Shown here: one piece after another, positions 1-7,902 of the stretch | Layout: every line of letters begins with the position of its first letter | Position numbering within the stretch: the stretch's first letter is position 1 | Made by a program: the position numbers and the translations under genes | Source: Kordiimonas pumila | Lineage (GTDB): Bacteria > Pseudomonadota > Alphaproteobacteria > Sphingomonadales > Kordiimonadaceae | Direction of reading: 5' to 3' | Length of the DNA stretch: 64,000 nt | Assembly (NCBI RefSeq): GCF_015240255.1 | Contig: NZ_CP061205.1 | Coordinates: 1,571,501-1,635,500, forward strand | The notes under the pieces: generated by a model | The model's input: only the letters and a program-made list of their open reading frames with translations | What the model was told of the DNA's origin: nothing | The model's database searches: none

Positions 1-119
1 AGCACATCCCCTGTAGCTGGGTTGGTAATAGAAAAGCTAGTGCCAGCATGTTCAAGCTGCAAGACATCCAACAAAGCGTTGTTTTTGATGTGTGACAGGA
101 TTGCCTGTTTTTGCGTCAT
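1..119 (-). CDS. NAD(P)-dependent aldehyde dehydrogenase, GabD-like (5' end only)
   Basis: An open frame reads leftward from an ATG at 117-119 and runs off the window edge after about 39 codons. The visible end contains ITNPATGDVL, the N-terminal strand motif of succinate-semialdehyde dehydrogenases and related aldehyde dehydrogenases. It is preceded by a short helix-like stretch typical of these enzymes. Only the N-terminus is present, so catalytic Cys and Glu cannot be checked. It shares strand with the adjacent amine/aldehyde operon but is separated from it by a terminator, so it probably has its own promoter in 120-230. GabD is the most likely member; another aldehyde dehydrogenase is possible. 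Confidence 0.6.
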   Translation of the reverse strand, partial: MTQKQAILSHIKNNALLDVLQLEHAGTSFSITNPATGDV

Positions 120-243
120 ATCATTTTAACCATTAAACGAATTTAAGTTTGATCGATATGATAGCAATCGGCAGAAGTAGGATTTATCTGATTAGGGTGG
201 AGTATTCCGAATAATTAACCTGCCAAAGGTGGGAAAAAAAAGA

Positions 244-274
244 AAAGGCTCAGCTTTTAGTGTGCTGAGCCTTT
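244..274 (-). terminator. Rho-independent terminator of the 322-5839 operon
   Basis: An 11-bp perfect stem (244-254 pairs with 264-274, core GGCTCAGC) with a 9-nt loop. On the minus strand it is followed by a T-rich tract (complement of the A-run 234-243). It lies 48 bp past the stop of the Fe-alcohol dehydrogenase and separates that operon from the partial aldehyde dehydrogenase. The rest of 120-321 shows no gene. Confidence 0.85.
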
Positions 275-321
275 AAGGCGCTGCATTTTTTGCAGGCGTA
301 TTATATGTCTATCTTTTAGCG

Positions 322-1497
322 TTATAGATTACCTAATATTGCCGATGAGTAGAGCTTTTGTACGGTATCTATGTTCAGGGGTTTTGGGTTACCGGCCATT
401 GAGGGGTCGAGTGTTGCAGCGAGGGCGAGGTCTGGTATGTCTGCATCCTTGATGCCGAGAGATTTAGCATCGTGGGGTATGCCAAGGCTTTCGCGGAAGG
501 CGAGCACCCAGTCGAGCACCTCATTGAAGCCATTTTGGCCGAGGTCGAGATAGGCGGCGAGCCGTTCCATCTTTGCAGCGATCAGGGGGCGGTTCTCCTG
601 CATCACATAGGGTAGGAAGATCGCATTGGTCAGACCGTGATGGGCGTTGTAGACGGCACCAACCGGATGGCTGAGCGCATGTACAGCCCCTAACCCTTTC
701 TGGAAGGCGGTAGCCCCCATGCTGGCCGCTGTCAGCATATGGGTGCGCGCTGTAACATTGGTGCCTTCTCTGTAGGCGACCGGCAACCAGTCTTTAATCA
801 GGCGCATGCCCTCTAGCGCAATACCATCTGCCATCGGGTGATAGGACGGCGCACAGAAAGCCTCAAAACAGTGGGTGAAGGCATCAACCCCGGTCGCTGC
901 CGTCAGGTGAGCGGGAAGCCCCACCGTCAGCACCGGATCACTGATCACCGCAACAGGCATCATCTTCGGGTGGAAGATGATCTTCTTCTCATGGGTGGCG
1001 GTGAAGGTAATGACCGAAGCCCTGCCTACCTCTGAACCGGTCCCCGCAGTGGTGGGAACCGCAATCACCGGTGCAATCCTGTTGGCATCCGCCCGTAGCC
1101 AGTTATCGCCGACATCCTCAAAGTCAGCAAGCGGCCGGCCCTGCCCCGCCAACAGCGCAATCGCTTTCCCGGCATCAAGCCCGCTCCCGCCGCCAAGTGC
1201 GATCACACCGTCATAGTCACCGTCCCTGTATAGGTCTGTGCCCTCGGTGATAGAGGCATCGGTCGGGTTGCTGGGCACATTGCTATATAGGCCAGCCTTC
1301 AGCCCAGCCTCTGTCAGCAGTTCCATAATCTGGGCCGTGAACGGCAGGCTGGCTGCACCCGTATCTGTTACCACCAGGGGGCGGCTCATACCGTGTTCTG
1401 TGCAGATCGCCGCAATCTCCTGAATGCGCCCTGCACCTAAATGCATGCGGGTTGGGTAGTTCCAGTTCGCCGTAAGGCTGGGGGATGATGGTACCAT
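322..1497 (-). CDS. Iron-containing alcohol dehydrogenase (group III)
   Basis: 391 aa, the usual length for the Fe-ADH family. The nucleotide-binding loop GGGSGLDAGK is at about residues 102-111. The four metal ligands of the FucO type are in place: D205, H209, H273 and H287, with the expected 4/64/14 spacing. The enzyme should interconvert an alcohol and an aldehyde with NAD(P). It is the last gene of a minus-strand operon, 11 bp after an aldehyde dehydrogenase, so it probably makes or removes the aldehyde that the neighbour oxidises. The substrate is not readable from sequence; the glutamine-synthetase-like gene upstream suggests a gamma-glutamylated amino alcohol. Confidence 0.9.
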   Translation of the reverse strand: MVPSSPSLTANWNYPTRMHLGAGRIQEIAAICTEHGMSRPLVVTDTGAASLPFTAQIMELLTEAGLKAGLYSNVPSNPTDASITEGTDLYRDGDYDGVIALGGGSGLDAGKAIALLAGQGRPLADFEDVGDNWLRADANRIAPVIAVPTTAGTGSEVGRASVITFTATHEKKIIFHPKMMPVAVISDPVLTVGLPAHLTAATGVDAFTHCFEAFCAPSYHPMADGIALEGMRLIKDWLPVAYREGTNVTARTHMLTAASMGATAFQKGLGAVHALSHPVGAVYNAHHGLTNAIFLPYVMQENRPLIAAKMERLAAYLDLGQNGFNEVLDWVLAFRESLGIPHDAKSLGIKDADIPDLALAATLDPSMAGNPKPLNIDTVQKLYSSAILGNL

Positions 1498-1508
1498 GGG
1501 ATCTCTCT

Positions 1509-2900
1509 TTATGAACGGTCAATAATGTTGAAGGATTTGGCGCGGGTCAGAGCATCATAGCCATAGCGCGACAGCGTACAGCCCCGGCCAGAGTGTTTTA
1601 CCCCGGCCCAGGCAAGTGCTGGCTCAAGCGCATCACAGCGGTTAAGATACACCGTCCCGGTATTTACCTGGTCAGCAAGGGCTAGCCCTGTGGCTGTGTC
1701 TTCCGTCCAGAGGCTGGCGGTCAAGCCGTACGGGCTGTCGTTGATACGGCTAATGGCTTCCCCGTCTGACTGTACCGCCATAATCCCGACACAAGGCCCA
1801 AAGGTCTCCTCGCGCATAAAGGCCATGGTGTGATCAACCTTCACTAGCACCTGCGGTGCCACATAGGCAGTGCCCGCTTTTGCTGCCGGGAACAGGTTTT
1901 CAGGGATCAATGCTTCAGCACCCGCCGCGCAGGCTGCCCCAATCTCGGCCCGTATCCGCTCTGCCGCCTGAACACTCACCACCGGCCCCAGCGTTGTTGC
2001 AGGGTCTTGCGGATCGCCAAGCCTGTAGGTTTGCACAAGCGCTGCATAGGCTGCGATAAACTGGTCATACACAGCCTCTGCCACATAAATGCGCTCAATC
2101 CCGCAGCAGGACTGGCCGCTGTTGAACAAGGCCCCGTCCACAAGGTTTGCGACCGCGTTATCAATATCAGCGTCCGCCCGTACATAGGCTGCGTCCTTGC
2201 CGCCAAGCTCAAGCCCCACAGGCAGGAACCGGCCAGCCGCCGCTTTCTCAACCGCGGTACCCCCGGCAACAGACCCGGTAAAGCCAACATAGTGGATCGA
2301 GGCGGTTTCAATAAGCTTCAGGGTCGTATCTGCACTCAGGTGTAAAGACTGGAACACCCCCTCCGGCACCCCGGCCGCCTTAAAGGCTTCTGCAAAATGC
2401 TCACCAATGGTCGGGGTTTGTGGTGATGGCTTCAGGATCACCGCATTGCCTGCCGCCAGTGCCGGGATAATACTGTTCACCGCTGTCAGATACGGATAGT
2501 TCCACGGTGTGATCGCCAGCACCGTACCGTGCGGTTGCCGGCGGATAAAATAGCGCCTGCCATCAGGGGCTGCTTCCTCGCGGTCAGCCAGCGCTTCTGC
2601 CGCCAGCGCCAGCATATGGCGCGCCCGGTAGGCCATGCCGTCAATCTCGCCCGCACTCTGGCTGATGGGCCGCCCCATATGCAGGGTAATCTCAGCGGCG
2701 AGCACGGCCTTGCGCTCCACCATAGAGGCAATAGCCGCTTCCAGCACCGCAACCCGGTCAGCAACAGGCACAGCGTGCCACAAGGTCTGTGCCCTTAGTG
2801 CCGCAGCGACAGCACTAAGGGCCGCATTCATATCAGCGAAGGGCCGTTCAATAACAATACGGCCATCAAGGGGGGAAACTGTTTTTACACTGTCCATCAC
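1509..2900 (-). CDS. NAD(P)-dependent aldehyde dehydrogenase
   Basis: 463 aa, a complete ALDH-superfamily protein. It shows the cofactor-domain motif TPWNYP near 131-136, the Rossmann turn FTGSVAGG near 207-214, the general base E231 in LELGGK, and catalytic C265 in GQSCC. It oxidises an aldehyde to the acid. It lies between the glutamine-synthetase-like gene (91 bp upstream) and the Fe-alcohol dehydrogenase (11 bp downstream). That order suits sequential oxidation of an amine-bearing alcohol or aldehyde, as PuuC does for gamma-glutamyl-aminobutyraldehyde. The exact substrate is unknown. The start chosen is the first of two adjacent Met codons. Confidence 0.9.
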   Translation of the reverse strand: MMDSVKTVSPLDGRIVIERPFADMNAALSAVAAALRAQTLWHAVPVADRVAVLEAAIASMVERKAVLAAEITLHMGRPISQSAGEIDGMAYRARHMLALAAEALADREEAAPDGRRYFIRRQPHGTVLAITPWNYPYLTAVNSIIPALAAGNAVILKPSPQTPTIGEHFAEAFKAAGVPEGVFQSLHLSADTTLKLIETASIHYVGFTGSVAGGTAVEKAAAGRFLPVGLELGGKDAAYVRADADIDNAVANLVDGALFNSGQSCCGIERIYVAEAVYDQFIAAYAALVQTYRLGDPQDPATTLGPVVSVQAAERIRAEIGAACAAGAEALIPENLFPAAKAGTAYVAPQVLVKVDHTMAFMREETFGPCVGIMAVQSDGEAISRINDSPYGLTASLWTEDTATGLALADQVNTGTVYLNRCDALEPALAWAGVKHSGRGCTLSRYGYDALTRAKSFNIIDRS

Positions 2901-2944
2901 ATCTGTTCTCTTGGTTCTAGCCGGTGTTCGGCTTTAGGGGTGTT

Positions 2945-2977
2945 CCCCGCCGTTTCCCCTTCAGAAAGGCGGCGGGG
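2945..2977 (-). other. Intra-operon GC-rich stem-loop
   Basis: CCCCGCCG (2945-2952) pairs perfectly with CGGCGGGG (2970-2977) around a 17-nt loop that can itself fold. It lies in the 91-bp gap between the glutamine-synthetase-like and aldehyde dehydrogenase genes. There is no T-tract on either side, so it is not a standard terminator. It could stabilise or process the operon mRNA and set relative expression of the flanking genes; this is inference only. Confidence 0.4.
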
Positions 2978-2991
2978 TATAGGGGGAAGCG

Positions 2992-4338
2992 CTAGATGAT
3001 TTCAAAATAGCGCTTCAGTTCCCAGTCGGTCACATGTTTGCGGAACTCGCGTTCTTCCCATTCCCGGGTCGCGGCAAAATGTTCGACAAATGCGTCACCA
3101 AATGCCTCGCGGGCTGCTGTACTTGCCCTTAAGCGCTGTGCTGCATCCCACAAGGTGGTTGGCAGGCTATAGCTATCCGGCATCTGGACATCATAGGCAT
3201 TGCCCCGGATCTCTGTACCCGGCTCTATCTTGTTCCTGATACCCCATAAGCCTGAGGCAATCGCCGCCGCCAGGGCCAGATAGGGGTTCGCATCTGCCGC
3301 TGATATCCGGTATTCTATCCGCTGGCTTTTGCTCGAGCCTGGGATAACCCTCAGCGCGCAGGTTCTGTTCTCAACACCCCATGTGGCAGCGGTTGGTGCC
3401 CATGCCCCCGGTATCAACCGGGTGAAAGAATTAATCGTCGGCGAGATCATTGCCAGCACCTCCGGCATCAGCGCCTGCTGGCCGCCCAAAAAGTAGCGCA
3501 TCTCCTCGCTCATCCGGTGCTCACCCTTCTCATCATAAAAAGCCGAGGCACCGTCTTTCCAAAGCGACAGGTGCATATGACCGCTCTGGCCCGGCCATTC
3601 CTGTGTACATTTGGCCATGAAAGTTGCCATCTTGCCGTGCTGGCGGGCAACAACCTTGGTAAAGGTTCTGAACAGGGCTGCTTTATCCGCCGCCGCCAAG
3701 CAATCATCAACCGCAATAGCGGCTTCCAGCACTCCCGGTCCGGTCTCTTCGTGCAGGCCCTCAAGCGGGATATCAAGCCCGGTACAGGCATCCAGGATCG
3801 CCTGATAAAACGGCGCATGTTCAGAGCTTCTCAGAACAGAATAGCCAAAGGTGCCCGGGGCCAGATGCTTCAGGTTTCGGAAGCCTTTCTCCCGCGCGCT
3901 CTCCGGGGTTTCTTCAAAAACAAAAAACTCATACTCAATCCCGGCCTTGACGCTGTAACCAAGCGATGCCGCATCTGCCAGAACACGCCGCAGCACACCC
4001 CGTGGGCACAAGGCCTCCGCCGCACCCGTGAACTCACACAGAAAAAACGGCTGATCATTCTCAAACGGCAATAACCGGCCACTCTCCTCTATAACCCGTA
4101 CCGCCGCATCAGGATACCCCGTGTGCCACCCCGTATAGCTCACATTGTCATACAGCTTGTCGTTCGAATCCCAGCCCAAAACAACGTCGCAAAATGCAAA
4201 ACCCCCCTCAAGCGCCGATAAAAACTTGCTCCCGGACATATACTTCCCGCGAACAATGCCGTCCATATCAACAACACCAACCTTAATATACTCGTCCGCG
4301 CCACCCTCAAGACGCGCCCTCAAACCATCCATATCCAT
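2992..4338 (-). CDS. Glutamine synthetase family protein (gamma-glutamylamide/polyamine synthetase type)
   Basis: 448 aa, a single GS catalytic chain. E135 and E137 in GIEYEF and H254/H256 in GHMHLSLW are the expected metal and substrate residues. ENRTCALRV and NPYLALAAAIASGLWG are the family C-terminal motifs. Members encoded beside alcohol and aldehyde dehydrogenases (PuuA, GlnA3/GlnA4 types) usually link glutamate to an amine rather than to ammonia, using ATP. The start has a strong AGGAGG-type ribosome site. It is the second gene of the operon, 16 bp after the M81 gene. Amine substrate unknown; putrescine, ethanolamine or another monoamine are candidates. A housekeeping GlnA role is unlikely from length and context. 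Confidence 0.85.
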   Translation of the reverse strand: MDMDGLRARLEGGADEYIKVGVVDMDGIVRGKYMSGSKFLSALEGGFAFCDVVLGWDSNDKLYDNVSYTGWHTGYPDAAVRVIEESGRLLPFENDQPFFLCEFTGAAEALCPRGVLRRVLADAASLGYSVKAGIEYEFFVFEETPESAREKGFRNLKHLAPGTFGYSVLRSSEHAPFYQAILDACTGLDIPLEGLHEETGPGVLEAAIAVDDCLAAADKAALFRTFTKVVARQHGKMATFMAKCTQEWPGQSGHMHLSLWKDGASAFYDEKGEHRMSEEMRYFLGGQQALMPEVLAMISPTINSFTRLIPGAWAPTAATWGVENRTCALRVIPGSSKSQRIEYRISAADANPYLALAAAIASGLWGIRNKIEPGTEIRGNAYDVQMPDSYSLPTTLWDAAQRLRASTAAREAFGDAFVEHFAATREWEEREFRKHVTDWELKRYFEII

Positions 4339-4354
4339 TCTTCTCTCCTCCTGT

Positions 4355-5839
4355 TTAAACGCCTTTACTGATTTTATTACGGCCAGCGATGCGTGTGTTA
4401 GGGCTGATATTTTTGTATGTGATTGCGGTGAGGTCTGCGGTATTAGCGCCCGGGCTGATCACGGTGATGATGGCACTTGCGATAGCGCCAAAGTCAGCCC
4501 GGTAATGGACCGAGCTTTTAAGGGCGAGAACCTTCGCGTCAGCGGGTTCTATGCCTAGGTGCCGGAACATGGCCTGGTCTGCTGCCTGCTGCCGTGTGCT
4601 GGCAAGCACAACCTGAACCGTGCCATAGGTGAGCAAGGCCGTGAGCCCAAGGCTAAACCTGCAGCCCAGATAAAAAGGCCCGGTACCGGTGAAAAAACCA
4701 TCGCCAAGGGCTGTAACCGTTGCCTGTAGCTGTAAGGGTGTTTCACCAAACCCGTGCTGTGCGCCGATACTGACATCAAGGCTGGCCCCTACACCAGCCG
4801 CATGAGCCTGTGCGCAGGTTTGGGCATCTGCGACAACACCCACGACTGTACCCGGTATCGCTGCTTCAATAAGGGCTTTGAGAAGGCCGACAGTATCACC
4901 TGTGCCACCACAGCCGGGGTTATCCTGTGTATCGATCAGAAGCACTGGCCCTTTGGGGTTCGCTGCAAGCTGCTGCCTGCAAGCGCTTAGTGCCGCGTCC
5001 GGTGTCAGGAGCGTTTCCCGAAAGCGCCCTTCAAGCTGCAGCATAGCCTGATATAACTGTTTGCTGCTGGCGGCAGCACAGGGGCCATAGCTGATAATGC
5101 TAGGCCCGCACTCTGCAACATCGGCAAGGGGAAAACCTGTTGCCAGTTCAACACTGCCACCCCAGCGCTCAATCTCCTCGATCTGATGGATGATCTCTGC
5201 CATTGGGCTATCGAGGGTGGACTGTGTACCCATGGGTAACAGGAAAGGAAGCTGCTTCAAGTTGCTTTCCTGCCGGCCTGACAAAAGCAGGCGCTTGAGA
5301 CGCACGCCTGCACGCTGCCCTGTTTCTGCCATATCTACATGGGGGTATGTTCGATACACAACAAGCGCATCTGTAGCTTCTACCATTTTTTGGGAAACAT
5401 TGGCATGCATATCAAGGCTGGCAACGACAAACACCTCAGGCCCAACCAGCACCCGCACCCGGTGCAAGAGGTCACCGTCTGCGTCTGGTGTACCGGTTGC
5501 CACCATAGCACCGTGCAGGTCAAGATACACCGCATCCACCGGCCCTGCAGCCTTGAGACGGGAGAGGGTTTCCTCTGTGATCGTTGCATAGGCGGCGGCT
5601 GCAACCGGCCCTGACGGCCCTGCTGAACACCACACGCCCGGTACCAGGTCCCAGCCTTCAGCCTCGGCAACGGCAATAAACCCTGCAACCGGCAGATTAA
5701 TATCCCGCGTTCCCGTAATAACTTCCGTACCTTGCAACAACCCCGGCCACGCATCCGCTACCTCAAAGGCACCGTATAACGTCTCAGTCCCTAAAAACGT
5801 GTTCGTCTCATGCTGAATGCCTGACACATATACTCGCAT
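4355..5839 (-). CDS. M81 family metallohydrolase (MlrC-like)
   Basis: 494 aa with the M81/MlrC layout. GIQHETNTF is at residues 7-15, DLHGAMVA at about 107-114 and DMHAN at 143-147, all carrying conserved acidic/His metal ligands. A C-terminal MlrC domain follows. MlrC is the zinc peptidase that cleaves linearised microcystin, but most family members sit in unrelated catabolic operons and have unknown substrates. Here it is the first gene of an operon with a gamma-glutamylamide-synthetase-like ligase and two dehydrogenases. A role as the amide hydrolase releasing glutamate at the end of that route is a reasonable inference. No signal peptide is visible, so it should act in the cytoplasm. Confidence 0.85.
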   Translation of the reverse strand: MRVYVSGIQHETNTFLGTETLYGAFEVADAWPGLLQGTEVITGTRDINLPVAGFIAVAEAEGWDLVPGVWCSAGPSGPVAAAAYATITEETLSRLKAAGPVDAVYLDLHGAMVATGTPDADGDLLHRVRVLVGPEVFVVASLDMHANVSQKMVEATDALVVYRTYPHVDMAETGQRAGVRLKRLLLSGRQESNLKQLPFLLPMGTQSTLDSPMAEIIHQIEEIERWGGSVELATGFPLADVAECGPSIISYGPCAAASSKQLYQAMLQLEGRFRETLLTPDAALSACRQQLAANPKGPVLLIDTQDNPGCGGTGDTVGLLKALIEAAIPGTVVGVVADAQTCAQAHAAGVGASLDVSIGAQHGFGETPLQLQATVTALGDGFFTGTGPFYLGCRFSLGLTALLTYGTVQVVLASTRQQAADQAMFRHLGIEPADAKVLALKSSVHYRADFGAIASAIITVISPGANTADLTAITYKNISPNTRIAGRNKISKGV

Positions 5840-6069
5840 CTTATCCTACCTGCTGGCCCAAGGATTACATAGTGCTGAATGTGTACAAAGATACCATCAA
5901 GAAGGAGGAAAATTATCTTATTTGCAAAGTATTTTTAGAATAAATCTGAACTTCCAGTCTTGGAATAAGTTTTTTATCTTGGATGTTGGTATCAAGGGTT
6001 ATGTGCCGGGTTTGTAATATAATTTAAAATTTCATAAACGATATAAGACCGTAAGCATCTACTTGCGTG

Positions 6070-6107
6070 TATAATATTTCCGTGTAATAATTTCGAAATT
6101 ATTACAC
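6070..6107 (+). promoter_or_regulatory. -10 hexamer plus 26-bp perfect palindrome upstream of the HutX-like gene
   Basis: A consensus TATAAT lies at 6070-6075. Just downstream, 6082-6107 is a perfect 26-bp inverted repeat: the left half GTGTAATAATTTC is exactly repeated in complement, centred on TTCGAA. The ribosome site AAGGGA (6113-6118) follows and the start codon is at 6125. The palindrome would cover the transcription start, as a repressor operator does. As RNA it could fold next to the ribosome site. No good -35 was found. It is not a canonical Fur or Irr box. Confidence 0.6.
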
Positions 6108-6124
6108 AATGTAAGGGATTTTTT

Positions 6125-6781
6125 ATGCGTGGTCTCACCCTCTTTGCTACAATAGCTTTGGCAACAAGTGCTTCATTTACTTCTGTTTCAGTGGCTTCTG
6201 ATGATGTTCGTGATTTATGTGTCTCTCAAGGTGATAAAACGAAATTTCTTGATTATATCGAAAAAAATCAGCCGGGCGCGCCGCTTGCTATAGCAAGCCG
6301 TGGGCTTGAGGTGCCTGAAGCGCTTCTGACGAGTGCTCTGCCCAAAACGGCAGCAGTTGGTGTTAAGGCTAACCCTGAAATTACAACGCAAATATGGAAA
6401 TCTATTGATGCGTGGGGGGCAGATACAGATATAGGGATGGTGTTCTCGCCGTCAGATCAGCATGCTTTTGTGTTTCCAAAGCACCGTGTGCCTTTGCTAC
6501 AGGAAGGCGCCAAGGAAGGCTACCTCGATATGGTTGCTAATGGCGATGGGGGCGTTCATGCACATGTCCAGCTTAAAAACATCTCTTACATTTATGCCAC
6601 TAACTTAAAATCGAAAGATGGAAAATGGCAGACACAAGGCATAACCTTTTTCGGCCCTGATGGACATGCTGTTATTGGTGTTTTTGCATCAATTAAAAGC
6701 AAAGTCATTTCAGATGCTGCTGTTAAGGGTTTTGAGAAAACATGGGCTATTTTGTCTGGTTTACCACAGGCTTGTGAATGA
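6125..6781 (+). CDS. Exported ChuX/HutX-fold protein (putative haem-handling)
   Basis: 218 aa. Residues 1-24 look like a Sec signal peptide (Arg2, a long hydrophobic run, small residues before SDD). The mature part matches the order of HutX/ChuX motifs. An N-terminal NxPGAPLAIAxxGLxVPxALLxxALP stretch is at about 48-73. IWKSIDAWG is at 90-98, a VHAHVQLKNISYIYA block at 144-158, and the FFGPDGHAVIGVF block at 175-187. Known HutX/ChuX proteins are cytoplasmic haem carriers, so an exported version is unusual. It is a single gene with its own promoter and palindrome. Haem binding is inferred from family resemblance by eye; a hypothetical secreted protein is the fallback. Confidence 0.55.
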   Translation: MRGLTLFATIALATSASFTSVSVASDDVRDLCVSQGDKTKFLDYIEKNQPGAPLAIASRGLEVPEALLTSALPKTAAVGVKANPEITTQIWKSIDAWGADTDIGMVFSPSDQHAFVFPKHRVPLLQEGAKEGYLDMVANGDGGVHAHVQLKNISYIYATNLKSKDGKWQTQGITFFGPDGHAVIGVFASIKSKVISDAAVKGFEKTWAILSGLPQACE

Positions 6782-7107
6782 TATTTCGCTAGGCAATGCA
6801 CAGAGGTTGCGCCGTGATCTTGGGTTGCGGCGTGCCCTTTGAGGTTTACGGGCTATCCTAGATCAACTCAAACGGCTGCTGCAGTTGATTGGTCTGATGA
6901 ACTACTGAAACAATTATTGACAGAAGGTGCTGCTGCATGGCCTAAAATTGCAGCGCATCTGGGTAAGTAATGGCTGCTTTATTTTTGCGTGATTGTGCCT
7001 TGATCAACCGCTATTTGAGCGGTTTTAACGCAATGGCTACGGAGGGGTAAGTTTCTCTCCAGTCGTTAAGGCTTGTGAGAAGTTTTCAGTAAGATCCATC
7101 TGTCATT
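6782..7107. other. Gene-poor gap with a possible gene remnant
   Basis: About 326 bp without a convincing gene. One plus-strand frame is open from 6818 to the TAA at 6968-6970 but has no start codon. Its end reads VDWSDELLKQLL...WPKIAAHLGK, which looks like a small helix-turn-helix (GcrA- or Myb-like) piece. The preceding frame holds an Arg-rich stretch that could be its shifted start. It may be a decayed small regulator or simply chance. The only other element seen is the stem-loop at 7006-7026. Confidence 0.25.
7006..7026 (+). terminator. Weak terminator-like hairpin
   Basis: AACCGCT (7006-7012) pairs with AGCGGTT (7018-7024) around a 5-nt loop and is followed by only a few T residues. It could end transcription from the HutX-like gene. 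The stem is short and the T-tract poor. Confidence 0.35.
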
Positions 7108-7863
7108 TTAGGCTTCAACAGGCTTTATGTCGAGTTCCTTGGAAAAGCGCTGTAAGCCTTTTATCATTATCTCCGCAATCGCTGCGCGTTTTTCAAGGCA
7201 GCGGGAAACAGGCCCTGCGACTACGATAGATAATTTGCGGTACGGTAAAGGTAGGGGGAGGGCAACCCCAGCTAAATCTGGAATATATTCTGAATGGCTT
7301 TGATGGTAGCCGCGTTCATGGGCCCGGCGTAACTCTTCTTCCAGCGTTTCTATGCTAACCGGTGTTGTCTCTGTATAATGTTCAAACTTTATCTTTTTGT
7401 AGATGGATAGGCGTTCATGGGGGGCGTACTGGGCAAGAAGAGCGCGGCCTGCAGAGCTGGCATAAATGGGTACCCTGCTGCCGACGTGAGCATAATATCG
7501 TATGGACTGGATTGATTCGAACACGTGGATCATGACGGCATGAGTGCCACTTGGCGCACAAACGGATGTTGTTTCGCCGGTTTCTTTCACAATTTCGCGC
7601 ACGAGTGAGAGTAGGGCTTCGGGCAGGGGCTCGGCATCAGCAAGAGACTGTGCTGTTGTGAGCCAGCGCGGGCTTGGGTAGTAACCGCCTCGGCTGCGTG
7701 GTTCATACAGGTAGCCTTTGTCCGCAAGCGTACCAACCAGATTGAAGGTGCTGGAGCGCGGCCATCCCAGATCATCAGATATTTCTGAAAGGGTAGCAGG
7801 GCGTTTTCTTTGAACGAAATATTCCAGTATTTCGATTACATTGGCCGCTTGTTTGACGAGCAT
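7108..7863 (-). CDS. IclR-family transcriptional regulator
   Basis: 251 aa with the IclR layout. An N-terminal winged helix-turn-helix is at about residues 5-70 (TLSEISDDLGWPRSSTFNLVGTL region), followed by the larger C-terminal effector-binding domain. The start ATG has AGGA six bases upstream. It is the third gene of the minus-strand set MaoC > CitE > IclR, 39 bp after the CitE stop. It therefore probably controls this set and the divergent aldehyde dehydrogenase operon, both of which carry a TTCAT-N4-ATGAA inverted repeat near their promoters. The effector is probably an intermediate of the pathway; whether it represses or activates is not visible, though operator placement favours repression. 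Confidence 0.9.
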   Translation of the reverse strand: MLVKQAANVIEILEYFVQRKRPATLSEISDDLGWPRSSTFNLVGTLADKGYLYEPRSRGGYYPSPRWLTTAQSLADAEPLPEALLSLVREIVKETGETTSVCAPSGTHAVMIHVFESIQSIRYYAHVGSRVPIYASSAGRALLAQYAPHERLSIYKKIKFEHYTETTPVSIETLEEELRRAHERGYHQSHSEYIPDLAGVALPLPLPYRKLSIVVAGPVSRCLEKRAAIAEIMIKGLQRFSKELDIKPVEA

Positions 7864-7902
7864 AATATTCCTACATTATTTTCTGTTTATTGAACGTTTC
7901 TG

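Noticed and set aside
3517-4074. A 185-codon plus-strand open frame inside the glutamine-synthetase-like gene
   Set aside because: It is antisense to a clear catalytic domain with intact active-site residues, and has no recognisable domain of its own.
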